Shown piece after piece: positions 42,275-50,398 of a stretch of DNA of 64,000 bases. Source of the DNA: Pseudomonas sp. dw_612. Its GTDB lineage: Bacteria; Pseudomonadota; Gammaproteobacteria; Pseudomonadales; Pseudomonadaceae. The translations under genes and the position numbers were made by a program. The stretch covers positions 124,001 through 188,000 of the forward strand of contig NZ_JAAVVC010000014.1 in NCBI RefSeq assembly GCF_018449725.1, in the 5' to 3' direction. Position 1 is the stretch's first letter, and the number at the start of each line of letters is the position of its first letter. The notes beneath the pieces are model-generated. The model was not told the DNA's origin, did not search any database, and was given only the letters and a program-made list of their open reading frames with translations.

Positions 42275-43109
42275 AGTCAGCGCTGGCAGAGAACCCCGGC
42301 CGCGGAATCTTGCCCATCAACATGCACGACAGACCCCCATTCACGGCGACTTCGCTGCCCGTGATATAGGACGCTCGTTCGCTGAGCAGAAATAGCACCG
42401 CGTTGGCGATGTCCTCGGGCGTGCCGATGCGGCGGGTGGCGGTGAAACCTTCGCGGGCTTCGGTGATGCCGGGGTGATCGTAGTAAGCGGCGGTCAATGC
42501 CGTGCGGATCATGCCCGGCGCCACGCAATTACTGCGCACGCCATGCGGTCCCCATTCCACAGCCAGTTGTTGAGACAGGGCGGACACCGCCGCTTTGCTC
42601 GGCGTGTAGGCGCCGCTGTAAGGTTGGGGATGGTGGGCGGCGATCGAGCTGATGTGCACGATGCTGCCGGCACCGGCATGACGCATCTGCCGGCCAAACT
42701 CTCGTGCACACAGCAAATAGCCGTTTAAGTTGACCGACAACAGCGTATTCCAGTCGGCAAGTTCGATATCCGCCAGGTTGACCGAGCGCAGAATGCCGGC
42801 CGCATTGACCAAGGCCTCGCACGCACCGAACTCACGGAACACGGCATTGGCGGCGGCCTTGACCTGATGCTCGTCGGCAATGTCGCAGCTCACGCTGAAG
42901 CGTCGACCGGGAAGGTGTGACAGTGCTTGTTGCAAGGTTTCGCAACCCTGGGCGTTGCGGTCGAGCAGGGCGACGTGGGCGCCGCGTTCGGCCAGGGCGG
43001 TGGCGATCGCGGCGCCAATCCCGCTGGCGGCGCCGTTGACCACGCACACTTTGCCGGCAAGGCCGAGCCAATCGTGGTGGGTATTCTGGGAGGTGGCAGT
43101 CATTGTCAT
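42273..43109 (-). CDS. Short-chain dehydrogenase/reductase
   Basis: A classical SDR of 278 residues. The cofactor loop is NGAASGIGAAIATAL (about residue 25-39), NAAGIL follows, and the active site is SSIAAHHPQPYSGAYTPSK with Tyr-x-x-x-Lys. The ending AVNGGLSCMLMGK is typical. I chose the ATG at 43109 (GGAGATTCACC before it). It is the last gene of the leftward catabolic cluster, 56 bp after the TPP-enzyme gene, with a hairpin in between. It probably oxidises or reduces a hydroxyl/keto intermediate of the pathway. Confidence 0.92.
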   Translation of the reverse strand: MTMTATSQNTHHDWLGLAGKVCVVNGAASGIGAAIATALAERGAHVALLDRNAQGCETLQQALSHLPGRRFSVSCDIADEHQVKAAANAVFREFGACEALVNAAGILRSVNLADIELADWNTLLSVNLNGYLLCAREFGRQMRHAGAGSIVHISSIAAHHPQPYSGAYTPSKAAVSALSQQLAVEWGPHGVRSNCVAPGMIRTALTAAYYDHPGITEAREGFTATRRIGTPEDIANAVLFLLSERASYITGSEVAVNGGLSCMLMGKIPRPGFSASAD

Positions 43110-43135
43110 GGTGAATCTCCAGGCAGGAATGGGCG

Positions 43136-43158
43136 CCTGGCACGCGTAGCGCGCCAGG
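43136..43158 (-). other. Hairpin between the TPP-enzyme and SDR genes
   Basis: Read leftward, CCTGGCGCGC and GCGTGCCAGG pair over 10 bp with one G.U pair. It has no T run, so it is more likely an mRNA-processing or stability element than a terminator. Confidence 0.45.
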
Positions 43159-43165
43159 CTGAGGG

Positions 43166-44809
43166 TCAGAGGCTGGCGCTGAGTGTCTTGATGTCGTGCA
43201 GCAGGATGCGTTCGTTGTCCGAGTAGTCCACCGGGCAGTCGATCACGTGCACGCCAGGGGTTATCAGGCATTCGGTGACCAACGGGGCGAAACTCGCCGC
43301 GCTTTCAACCCGATGCCCGTGGGCGCCGTAGCTCTGGGCGTAGCGCACGAAGTCCGGGTTGCCATAATCCAGGCCGAAGTCATCGAACCCCATTTGCTGC
43401 TGCTTCCAACGGATCATCCCGTAACCGTCGTCGCGCAGAATGATCACCACCAGGTTCATGTTCAGTCGCACGGCGGTTTCGAGTTCCTGGCTGTTCATCA
43501 TGAAACCGCCATCGCCACACACCGCCACAATCGGCGTGTCGGGGTACACCAGGCGCGCGGCCATGGCCGAGGGCAGTCCCGCGCCCATGGTGGCCAGGGC
43601 ATTGTCCAGCAGCACCGTGTTCGGCATGTAAGCCTTGTAGTTGCGGGCAAACCAGATTTTGTAGATGCCGTTATCCAGCGCCACGATGCCCTCGGCCGGC
43701 AGCACGCTGCGCAAGTCGGCGACCAGGCGCTGTGGGTACACCGGGAAGCGGCCATCGTCGGCGCCCTCGGCCACATGGGCCTCATTGGCTTCGCGGAGGG
43801 TCAACAGGCGTTCGAAGTTCCAGGTCGGCTGTACTTCGATGCTTTCCTTGATTTGCCAGATTGCGTTGGCGATGTCGCCGACCACTTCGATCTGTGGGAA
43901 ATACACCGGATCGACCTCGGCGGAGCGGAAGCTGATGTGCACCACTTCGGTCCCGCCGCGCGCCATGAAAAACGGCGGTTTTTCAATGACGTCATGGCCG
44001 ATGTTGACGATCAGATCGGCGGACTCCAGCGCTCGATGCACGAAGTCACCCGCCGACAGTGCAGCGTTGCCCAGGAAGCGCGAATGACGCTCGTCCACCA
44101 CGCCCTTGCCCATCTGGGTGGTGATGAACGGGATGCCGGTTTTTTCGATCAACTGACGCAAGACCCGCGCGGTCATCTTGCGGTTGGCGCCAGCGCCGAT
44201 CACCAGCACCGGGCTGCGCGCGGCTTCGAGTTTGGCCACGGCGGCACTGATCGCCTTGTGTTCGGCCACCGGGCGGCGGCTCAGGCTTGGGGCAATCGGT
44301 GTGCTTTCGGTGAACTCGGCGGCGATGTCCTCCGGGAGCTCCAGGTGCACCGAGCCCGGCTTCTCTTCTTCGGCCAGCCGAATGGCTTCGCGGATGCGCG
44401 AGGGGATGTTGTCGGCGGACGCCAGTTGATGGGTGTACTTGGTGAGTGGCGCCATCATTGCGCACACGTCGAGAATCTGGAAACGACCCTGTTTGGATTT
44501 TTTGATCGGCTTCTGGCCGGTGATCATCATCATCGGCATGCCACCCAAATACGCATACGCGCTGGCGGTCACCAGGTTGGTTGCGCCCGGGCCGAGGGTC
44601 GACAGGCATACACCGGTCTTGCCGGTCAGGCGTCCATAGGTCGCGGCCATGAAGCCGGCGGGTTGTTCGTGGCGGGTCAGAATCAGCTTGATCGACGAAC
44701 GCGACAGCGAGTCCAGCAGGTCCAGGTTTTCTTCTCCGGGAATACCGAACACGTATTCCACCCCTTCGTTTTCCAGGCACTTCACAACTAACTCGGCAGC
44801 TTTGATCAT
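43166..44809 (-). CDS. Thiamine-diphosphate enzyme, acetolactate synthase large-subunit family
   Basis: A 547-residue TPP enzyme with three domains. The N-terminal domain has VEYVFGIPGEENLDLLDSL and the cofactor Glu region LTRHEQPAGFMAATYG. The central domain has PVLVIGAGANRKM. The TPP/Mg site is AVCGDGGFMMNSQELETAV...ILRDDGYGMIRW. A catabolic acetolactate synthase or a decarboxylase such as benzoylformate type would share this plan. No regulatory small-subunit gene is nearby, so biosynthetic IlvB seems unlikely. I chose the ATG at 44809. A terminator-like hairpin precedes it. Confidence 0.9.
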   Translation of the reverse strand: MIKAAELVVKCLENEGVEYVFGIPGEENLDLLDSLSRSSIKLILTRHEQPAGFMAATYGRLTGKTGVCLSTLGPGATNLVTASAYAYLGGMPMMMITGQKPIKKSKQGRFQILDVCAMMAPLTKYTHQLASADNIPSRIREAIRLAEEEKPGSVHLELPEDIAAEFTESTPIAPSLSRRPVAEHKAISAAVAKLEAARSPVLVIGAGANRKMTARVLRQLIEKTGIPFITTQMGKGVVDERHSRFLGNAALSAGDFVHRALESADLIVNIGHDVIEKPPFFMARGGTEVVHISFRSAEVDPVYFPQIEVVGDIANAIWQIKESIEVQPTWNFERLLTLREANEAHVAEGADDGRFPVYPQRLVADLRSVLPAEGIVALDNGIYKIWFARNYKAYMPNTVLLDNALATMGAGLPSAMAARLVYPDTPIVAVCGDGGFMMNSQELETAVRLNMNLVVIILRDDGYGMIRWKQQQMGFDDFGLDYGNPDFVRYAQSYGAHGHRVESAASFAPLVTECLITPGVHVIDCPVDYSDNERILLHDIKTLSASL

Positions 44810-44833
44810 GATGGGCTCAGTCTTTTGCAGGTC

Positions 44834-44862
44834 AAAAAAAAGCCGCGACAGGGGTCGCGGCC
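44834..44862 (-). terminator. Intrinsic terminator between the RidA-like and TPP-enzyme genes
   Basis: Read leftward, GCCGCGAC and GTCGCGGC pair perfectly around CCCT, followed by eight T. It cuts the six-gene cluster into a four-gene front part and a two-gene rear part. Confidence 0.8.
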
Positions 44863-44883
44863 TCTGTGGTTCAGTGCAAATGC

Positions 44884-45288
44884 TTAGTCGGCAACGATGG
44901 CGTAGGTTTCGATTTCGACTTTTTGCCAAGGGCGCAGCATCGAGTCCACCTGGATCAGGCTGCTGGCCGGGCGGATGCCGTCGAACACCTCGCTGTGGGC
45001 CTTGGCCACGATCGCGGCGTCATTGATATCGCGCAGGTACACCACCGTTCGCACCACGTCTTCAACGCTCATTTGGGCCTCGGCCAGCACTTTTTTCACG
45101 GTGCCGAGAATGGCCTGCGCCTGTTCATAGGCATTGCTGTGTTCGTAGTCGGGCGAGGCGCACGTGCCGGAAATATGCAAGTGATTGCCCACCCGTACGG
45201 CACGGGAGTAACCGAACACGGCTTCGTACTGGCCGCCCGAGGAAATGTTTTGCCGCGATGCAGTTTTGCTGGTCATGTCGTGTCTCAT
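44884..45288 (-). CDS. RidA family protein
   Basis: A Rid protein of 134 residues: HLHISGTCASPDYEHSNAYEQAQAIL, then VEDVVRTVVYLRDINDAAIVAKAHSEVF, and the ending RPWQKVEIETYAIV. The arginine of RPASSLIQVDSM is the family's key residue. Its ATG overlaps the stop of the MHS gene (ATGA), which fixes the start and shows coupling. In the cluster it may clear an enamine/imine or reactive carbonyl made by the pathway. Confidence 0.9.
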   Translation of the reverse strand: MRHDMTSKTASRQNISSGGQYEAVFGYSRAVRVGNHLHISGTCASPDYEHSNAYEQAQAILGTVKKVLAEAQMSVEDVVRTVVYLRDINDAAIVAKAHSEVFDGIRPASSLIQVDSMLRPWQKVEIETYAIVAD

Positions 45289-46634
45289 TTTGGGAGGGGT
45301 TTACCGGTGGAATCCTTGACGAACAGGATGGATATCAGGCCGACCACGGCACCGGCGATCAGGTACCACGCCGGAATCATCTGATTGCCGGTGGTGGAGA
45401 TCAGCCAGGTGTTGATCAGCGGGGCGGTGCCGCCGAAGAGCGACACGGCGATGTTGTAGCTGATGGCCAGGGCGCTGTAGCGCACGCGAGCACTGAACAG
45501 GGACGTCAGGGTCGCCGGCATCGCACCTTCAAAGAACAACTGGGCCAGGGTCAGGGTCAGCAAGGCGGCGAACAGGTAGCCGACTTGCCCGGTGTGCAGC
45601 AGCAGGAAGCAGGGGAACGCCATCACGATCAGCAACACACAGCCGCAGAGGATCATGCGGTTGCGGCCAAAACGATCCGCCATATGCCCGGCCACCGGGA
45701 TCAGCACCAACATGAACAAGGTGGCGGCCAGGCCCAGGGAAAGGCTGAAGCTGTTGCTGTAGCCGAGCACGTTTTCCAGGTAGCCGGGGATGTAGCCCAG
45801 GACGATGTAGTAGGTGACGTTGAATACGGTCACCAGGCCCATGCATTTGAGCAACTGGGGCCACTCGCTGACCATCAGGCTGAAGAGGCTGGTTTTCTCG
45901 CCCGGGGAGGCTTTGTGCAGGGCTTCGTTCTTCTGGATTTCCTTGAATACGGGGGTTTCTTCCAGACCCAGGCGCAGGTACAGCGCTATCAGGCCCAGCA
46001 AGCCACCGATCGCGAAAGGCACACGCCAGCCCCATTCGCCCATCGCTTGTTCGCCGAGACCGAGGGTGAACAGGCTCACCACCGCGCCTCCGAGCAGGAA
46101 GCCCGAGATGTTGCCGAATTCAAGCCAACTGGTGAAAAAGCCGCGACGTTTATCCGGTGCGTGCTCGGCGATGAAGGTGCAGGAACCGCCGTATTCGCCA
46201 CCGGTTGAAAGCCCCTGAAGCAACCTCATCAGGACCAGCAGAATGGGCGCAAACACACCGATGCTGGCATAGCCGGGAATCAAGGCGATGGCGAAGGTCG
46301 CAATGGCCATCAGCGAAATGCTGAGGGACAGCGCGGTGCGGCGGCCGTATTTGTCGCCGATGGGGCCGAAGATCAGGCTGCCCAGCGGACGGATCAGGAA
46401 TCCGGCGGCGAAGGTGGCGTAGATCGCCATCAATTGCGTCGCGGGGTTGTCATCATGGAAAAAGGTTTTGCCGATGATGCCCGCCAACGAGGAGTACAGC
46501 GCAAAGTCGAACCATTCGACCATGTTGCCCAGGGTCACACCGATGACCGCTTTGGACAGCGGTTTGCGCGAGGGCTCGGCCGGTGCCCGGTTGCTGGAAA
46601 ACTCTGGAATCGCGGTAGCGTGTAATTCGCCCAT
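45285..46634 (-). CDS. MFS transporter of the MHS family (second copy)
   Basis: A 449-residue paralogue of the MHS protein at 39985, with the same KAVIGVTLGNMVEWFDFALYSSLAG start, LQGLSTGGEYGGSCTFIAEHAPDKRRGF and INTWLISTTGNQMIP segments. It lies inside the operon between an SDR and the RidA-like gene. Two similar importers tied to one cluster suggest two related substrates or two affinities. The ATG follows AGAGGGCAATATC. Confidence 0.93.
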   Translation of the reverse strand: MGELHATAIPEFSSNRAPAEPSRKPLSKAVIGVTLGNMVEWFDFALYSSLAGIIGKTFFHDDNPATQLMAIYATFAAGFLIRPLGSLIFGPIGDKYGRRTALSLSISLMAIATFAIALIPGYASIGVFAPILLVLMRLLQGLSTGGEYGGSCTFIAEHAPDKRRGFFTSWLEFGNISGFLLGGAVVSLFTLGLGEQAMGEWGWRVPFAIGGLLGLIALYLRLGLEETPVFKEIQKNEALHKASPGEKTSLFSLMVSEWPQLLKCMGLVTVFNVTYYIVLGYIPGYLENVLGYSNSFSLSLGLAATLFMLVLIPVAGHMADRFGRNRMILCGCVLLIVMAFPCFLLLHTGQVGYLFAALLTLTLAQLFFEGAMPATLTSLFSARVRYSALAISYNIAVSLFGGTAPLINTWLISTTGNQMIPAWYLIAGAVVGLISILFVKDSTGKPLPK

Positions 46635-46681
46635 GATATTGCCCTCTTTGTAGTTGTAGTGAGGCAGCAGTCAATTGGGGA

Positions 46682-46711
46682 GCAGGCCCACGTCTGGCGC
46701 GTGGGGCCTGC
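46682..46711 (-). other. Hairpin between the SDR and MHS genes
   Basis: GCAGGCCC and GGGCCTGC pair perfectly around an inner CACG/CGTG match. No T run follows, so it is probably an intercistronic mRNA element. Confidence 0.45.
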
Positions 46712-46718
46712 GTTCGGG

Positions 46719-47432
46719 TCAGCGCATGAACACGCCACCGGCGATGCACAGCGATTCGCCCGTCACGTAGGAGGGTTTGGCGCTCAATTGCCAGACCCAG
46801 TCGGCGATTTCTTCCACGCGTGCCGCGCGTTTCAGCGGGATGGACTCGATGGCGGCTTCGATGCGACCGCCGGCACGGGTCCCTTCAGTGTCGACCCAGC
46901 CCGGCGCCAACGCGTTCACTACGATGTTGTGGTCCGCCAGTTCGATGGCCAGCGAGCGGGTCATCGAAACCACGGCAGCCTTGGACGCGCTGTACAGCAG
47001 CTGGTTTTTCGACACGGTAAATGCGTCGACCGAGGCGAAAAACACGATGGAACCCCCACCGGCCGCTTTCAGGTGTCGCGTGCCGATTCGGGCGATATTC
47101 AATGAGCCTAGTACGTTGATGTCGAATATTTTTCGGTACAACGACTCGCTGTAGCTTTCCAGCGACGAGGTGGGGAAGATCCCTGCCGCGTTGACGATGG
47201 CACGTAGCGGCGCCTTGCCGTCCAGGGCCGCGTCGATGGCGCTGGTCAGCGCTTCTTCGCGGGTAATGTCGCCGACCACCGGCGAGAACACGGCGCTGGC
47301 CGCTTGCTGGCTGGGCGTCACATCGACGGCGACGACATGCCAGCCTTCATCCTGAAAACGCTGCGCGACGGCTTGACCCATGCCCGAAGAAGTCCCGGTC
47401 ACGATGACGCTGGAGTGAGGTGCATTGCTCAT
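46719..47432 (-). CDS. Short-chain dehydrogenase/reductase (second of the cluster)
   Basis: A 237-residue SDR with TGTSSGMGQAVAQRF at the cofactor site, NAAGIFPTSSL, and SVDAFTVSKNQLLYSASKAA with the Tyr-x-x-x-Lys pair. The ending SYVTGESLCIAGGVFMR is usual. It follows the monooxygenase gene by 13 bp, so the two are co-transcribed. It may oxidise the product of the flavin monooxygenase or an alcohol derived from it. Confidence 0.92.
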   Translation of the reverse strand: MSNAPHSSVIVTGTSSGMGQAVAQRFQDEGWHVVAVDVTPSQQAASAVFSPVVGDITREEALTSAIDAALDGKAPLRAIVNAAGIFPTSSLESYSESLYRKIFDINVLGSLNIARIGTRHLKAAGGGSIVFFASVDAFTVSKNQLLYSASKAAVVSMTRSLAIELADHNIVVNALAPGWVDTEGTRAGGRIEAAIESIPLKRAARVEEIADWVWQLSAKPSYVTGESLCIAGGVFMR

Positions 47433-47445
47433 AGTGGTTATCCGA

Positions 47446-48729
47446 TCAAGCCAATTGAGGGAGAGGTGCGCTGGGCAGCAGGGCCAGTTCCATGACATCC
47501 AGTTGGCTCTGGGTGTCCTGGTAATTGCTGAGCCATTCACGCTTGACGATGTCGATGCGCGACTCGGCCGGTTGAAGCTTGGAGAACTTGGCGGCCAGGC
47601 CTTTCATGCCGGCGGCACGCAATTTGAGAAAGCGCATGACCAATTTGGTCTGGTCGCAGTACACCGGCCATTGCGGGCCGCGCGGGGCTCCCAGGCCGAT
47701 ATAGAACAGACCTTCGACGTTGGTCGGCAAGGTCATCGCCGCGGTGCGCAGCGGGACGCCGTCACGCCAGTGCAGCAGGCTTTCATCGAGGAACGGCAAG
47801 CGGGTATTGAAACCGGTGGCCCAGACGATGGTGTCGTAGTCGCCCTGGCTGCCATCGGTGAAGGTGACGGTTTTGCCTTCGATGTGCTCGATGCCCGGCG
47901 CGACCTTGATCCGGCCATGCTGAATCCAGTACAGCAGCAGGGTGTTCACCACCGGCGGCTGCGCGTCCAGGTCGTAGGTTTCCGGGGCCGGCATGCCCGG
48001 GTAATTCTTGTGGGTGCCGACGCTGGCCATGATCAGCATGTTCATGACCATGTTCTGCTGCTCGGGCGGCAGTTGCCCAAGGAACGGCAACTCGCCACGG
48101 GGGACGCCGAAAATCGTCTTGGGCTGGAACAGTTGGCCGCGACGGATGACGATGGTGGTGTCCAGGCGGGCCTGGGCGGCATCGACGGCGAGGTCGCAGC
48201 CGGAGTTGCCGAAGCCGACCACCAGGACTTTGCCTTGCACTTGTTGGACGTTGCGGTATTCACCGGAATGGATCGATACGCCGGTAAAGTGCCGGCCCAC
48301 TTCCGGGACCTTGCAATCCCACAAGTGACCGTTGGCGACCAGGACGCCAGCGTAATGTTTGCTGGTGCCGTCGGCGAGGGTCACTTGCCAGCCGGCTTCA
48401 CCGTTTTCGCCCAACGGTACGAGGCTGCGCACTTGCGTGTTGAAGGTGATTTTCTCGCGCAGTTTGAAGGTGTCGGCGTAGGCGTTCATGTATGCCTTGA
48501 CCTGATCGCGGCTCGGATACACCGGGTAGTCCGCGGGCATCGGGAAGCCGTCGAAGCAGGAGCTGCTTTTCGGGGTAATCAGGTGCAGGGCGTCGTAGTC
48601 GGTGTTCCAGTGACCGCCGATGTGCCCGGACTTCTCGAAGCAGTCCACCTGGAAACCGGCGTCGGTCATGGTCTTCAGTGCGGCGAGGCCAGCGGCCCCG
48701 GCGCCGATGATGCAATAGTGATTGGACAT
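47446..48729 (-). CDS. Flavin-containing monooxygenase (FMO/Baeyer-Villiger type)
   Basis: A 427-residue FMO. The FAD loop is GAGAAGLAAL (residues 9-18). The FMO/BVMO fingerprint FxGxxxHxxxY is present as FTGVSIHSGEY. The NADPH loop is VVGFGNSGCDLAV, and IVWATGFNTRLPFL is the usual ATG motif. It may oxygenate a nitrogen, sulphur or ketone substrate. I chose the ATG at 48729 (GGGGAGTCATA before it). It is the first gene of the catabolic operon, with a LysR box 108 bp upstream. Confidence 0.93.
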   Translation of the reverse strand: MSNHYCIIGAGAAGLAALKTMTDAGFQVDCFEKSGHIGGHWNTDYDALHLITPKSSSCFDGFPMPADYPVYPSRDQVKAYMNAYADTFKLREKITFNTQVRSLVPLGENGEAGWQVTLADGTSKHYAGVLVANGHLWDCKVPEVGRHFTGVSIHSGEYRNVQQVQGKVLVVGFGNSGCDLAVDAAQARLDTTIVIRRGQLFQPKTIFGVPRGELPFLGQLPPEQQNMVMNMLIMASVGTHKNYPGMPAPETYDLDAQPPVVNTLLLYWIQHGRIKVAPGIEHIEGKTVTFTDGSQGDYDTIVWATGFNTRLPFLDESLLHWRDGVPLRTAAMTLPTNVEGLFYIGLGAPRGPQWPVYCDQTKLVMRFLKLRAAGMKGLAAKFSKLQPAESRIDIVKREWLSNYQDTQSQLDVMELALLPSAPLPQLA

Positions 48730-48788
48730 TATGACTCCCCATTCCTCGAACGTTGGAAGCGCCTGTTGTTGGCGTCCGTGGTTTGAGT

Positions 48789-48811
48789 ATCCGGCCAAGC
48801 AAGGGCCGGAT
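48789..48811. other. Hairpin in the gap between the LysR gene and the operon
   Basis: ATCCGGCC and GGCCGGAT pair perfectly around 7 nt. It lies between the LysR stop and the monooxygenase start and may end the lysR transcript or sit in the operon leader. Confidence 0.4.
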
Positions 48812-48836
48812 GAATGGGCTAAGCCATGTGTCTCCT

Positions 48837-48851
48837 ATAGGGGTTGCCTAT
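48837..48851. promoter_or_regulatory. LysR-type box upstream of the monooxygenase operon
   Basis: Read leftward the site is ATAGGCAACCCCTAT, with the same arms and the same first two spacer bases as the box at 39780. It fits T-N11-A. It lies 2 bp outside the stop codon of the LysR gene and 108 bp before the monooxygenase start. Confidence 0.6.
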
Positions 48852-48853
48852 GG

Positions 48854-49780
48854 CTAGAGTGCTTCCAGATGGGCGTAGAGATTCTGGATACGGCTCAAGT
48901 GGCTGCGCATCAGATTGATCAGCACCCGTGTCGGTGGCGAAATCGGGGTGTCGTGACGATGGATGAAGCCGAACACCTCGAAGATCGCCGGGGTAATCGG
49001 CACCCAGCCCAAACGATCGTTGAAGCCCAGTTGATGCAGGATGGGGCGGGTGGCGATCACATCGCCCAGACCGCGCGCTGCCAGTTCGAACCCGGTGATC
49101 TGGTGCTCGACTTCGATGATCGGGTCCAGCACCTCGCCGCCCTTGGCCGCCAGTTGGGCCAACAGTCGGCGGATCGGGTCGCCGGTGCTCCAGCGTGCTT
49201 CGGTCAGGATCAACGGCGCGACGGCCAGGTCGCTGATGGTTTTCGGACCCTTGAGCCGCTTAGGATCGGCGCTGATATAGCCCACCTGAGCGGACCACAC
49301 CGGCTCGCTCACCGCGAGGTTCTGCTGTTTGATCGGTAGCATCACCAGGCCTGCTTCGAGCTCACCCTGGCTGACCAGTTCGGCAATCTCCGACGAGTTG
49401 TAACCGACGATTTTGATGCGCATGTCCGGGTGTTGCTGGCGGAACTGCTCGATCAAATCAGTGAGAAAGTAGTGATGCGCGGTACCGAACGTGCCAAAAC
49501 TGGCCACGCCACCGGACAACTCCCGCACCGCTTGCACCGCCTCATAACCCTGCCGCGCTGCCGTCACCATGCCCTGGGCAAATGGCTGCAAGCGTCGTCC
49601 TGCCTCGGTCAGCATCAGCCGGCGATTGGTGCGAATAAACACCTGCGTGCCGAGGTGTTCCTCCAGGCGCAGGATCTGCTCGGACAGCGAGGGTTGGGAA
49701 ATATGCAGACTCTCCGCCGCTTTGGAAAACGTTCCCTGTTCGATGGCGGCGAGAAAGTAGTGAAGCTGTTGCAGTGTCAT
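48854..49780 (-). CDS. LysR family regulator of the catabolic cluster
   Basis: A 308-residue LysR protein: MTLQQLHYFLAAIEQGTFSKAAESL, then HISQPSLSEQILRLEEHLGTQ in the DNA-binding part, and GGVASFGTFGTAHHYFLTDL in the effector part. It lies directly upstream of, and in line with, the monooxygenase operon. The two copies of one palindrome at 39780 and 48837 make it the likely common regulator of both units. The gap upstream (49781-50021) shows nothing else. Confidence 0.92.
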   Translation of the reverse strand: MTLQQLHYFLAAIEQGTFSKAAESLHISQPSLSEQILRLEEHLGTQVFIRTNRRLMLTEAGRRLQPFAQGMVTAARQGYEAVQAVRELSGGVASFGTFGTAHHYFLTDLIEQFRQQHPDMRIKIVGYNSSEIAELVSQGELEAGLVMLPIKQQNLAVSEPVWSAQVGYISADPKRLKGPKTISDLAVAPLILTEARWSTGDPIRRLLAQLAAKGGEVLDPIIEVEHQITGFELAARGLGDVIATRPILHQLGFNDRLGWVPITPAIFEVFGFIHRHDTPISPPTRVLINLMRSHLSRIQNLYAHLEAL

Positions 49781-50021
49781 AGAGCGGACCCATCATCAAT
49801 ATGAGATCAACATGACACAGATCAGTTGTGGCGCGAAGAAGGCCCTGTTATCGGGCGAAAACTGACCGCCAATTTTTACAACGGTGTCTTCGATCCGGTG
49901 CTTCATTCGCTTCGCTCACCTTCCTGGCGCACAGCCACCATTGGTCGCACGACGCGCAACCACATGGAACGCTGCTGACGGGTTAACCTCTACCCCCATA
50001 AGACCAATAACAGGGGCTCAA

Positions 50022-50246
50022 ATGAGAGAGGAGCAGCGAAGACTCGTCATGACAGCCTGGCGCAAATTATTCGCCTTGACTGAAAATCAGATCAACCCAG
50101 AGGACAAATACTTCAGGTTGTTGAGACGCGCGGACGACATGGAGCGTGCCGATCTCATCACGAGTGATGAATGGCGCAAGCTTGTTCAGCAGGCAGGGAC
50201 GTCGCTGGCCGCGACTGCGGAGTGCATGGGTGGTACGGGTGAATGA
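50022..50246 (+). CDS. Small protein of unknown function (74 aa)
   Basis: A short, charged, helical protein (MREEQRRLVMTAWRKLFALT, ending TSLAATAECMGGTGE). The ATG has AGGGGCTCAA before it. The region DKYFRLLRRADDMERADLIT is hydrophilic, and no family is recognised. Support is the ribosome site and normal codon use; expression is not certain. Confidence 0.5.
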   Translation: MREEQRRLVMTAWRKLFALTENQINPEDKYFRLLRRADDMERADLITSDEWRKLVQQAGTSLAATAECMGGTGE

Positions 50247-50291
50247 GTTCTTTTATGACTGCAGCCAAAATCTTATAAACACGCGCAGGTC

Positions 50292-50384
50292 CTGTGGGAG
50301 CGGGCTTGCTCGCGAAGGCGGTGTATCAGTCAATGTGGATGGTGATTGACACGGCCTCTTCGCGAGCAAGCCCGCTCCCACAGG
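50292..50384. repeat. BIME: inverted REP pair
   Basis: CTGTGGGAGCGGGCTTGCTC faces GAGCAAGCCCGCTCCCACAG, with about 50 bp between. It lies between the small gene and the convergent LysR gene. Confidence 0.9.
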
Positions 50385-50398
50385 GGTTGTGTGTTGCG

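Noticed and set aside
43196..44791. 531-codon frame antisense to the TPP enzyme
   Set aside because: Shadow frame; the opposite strand encodes a complete thiamine enzyme.
43166..44809. Biosynthetic acetolactate synthase IlvB
   Set aside because: No small-subunit or other ilv gene is nearby and the context is catabolic.
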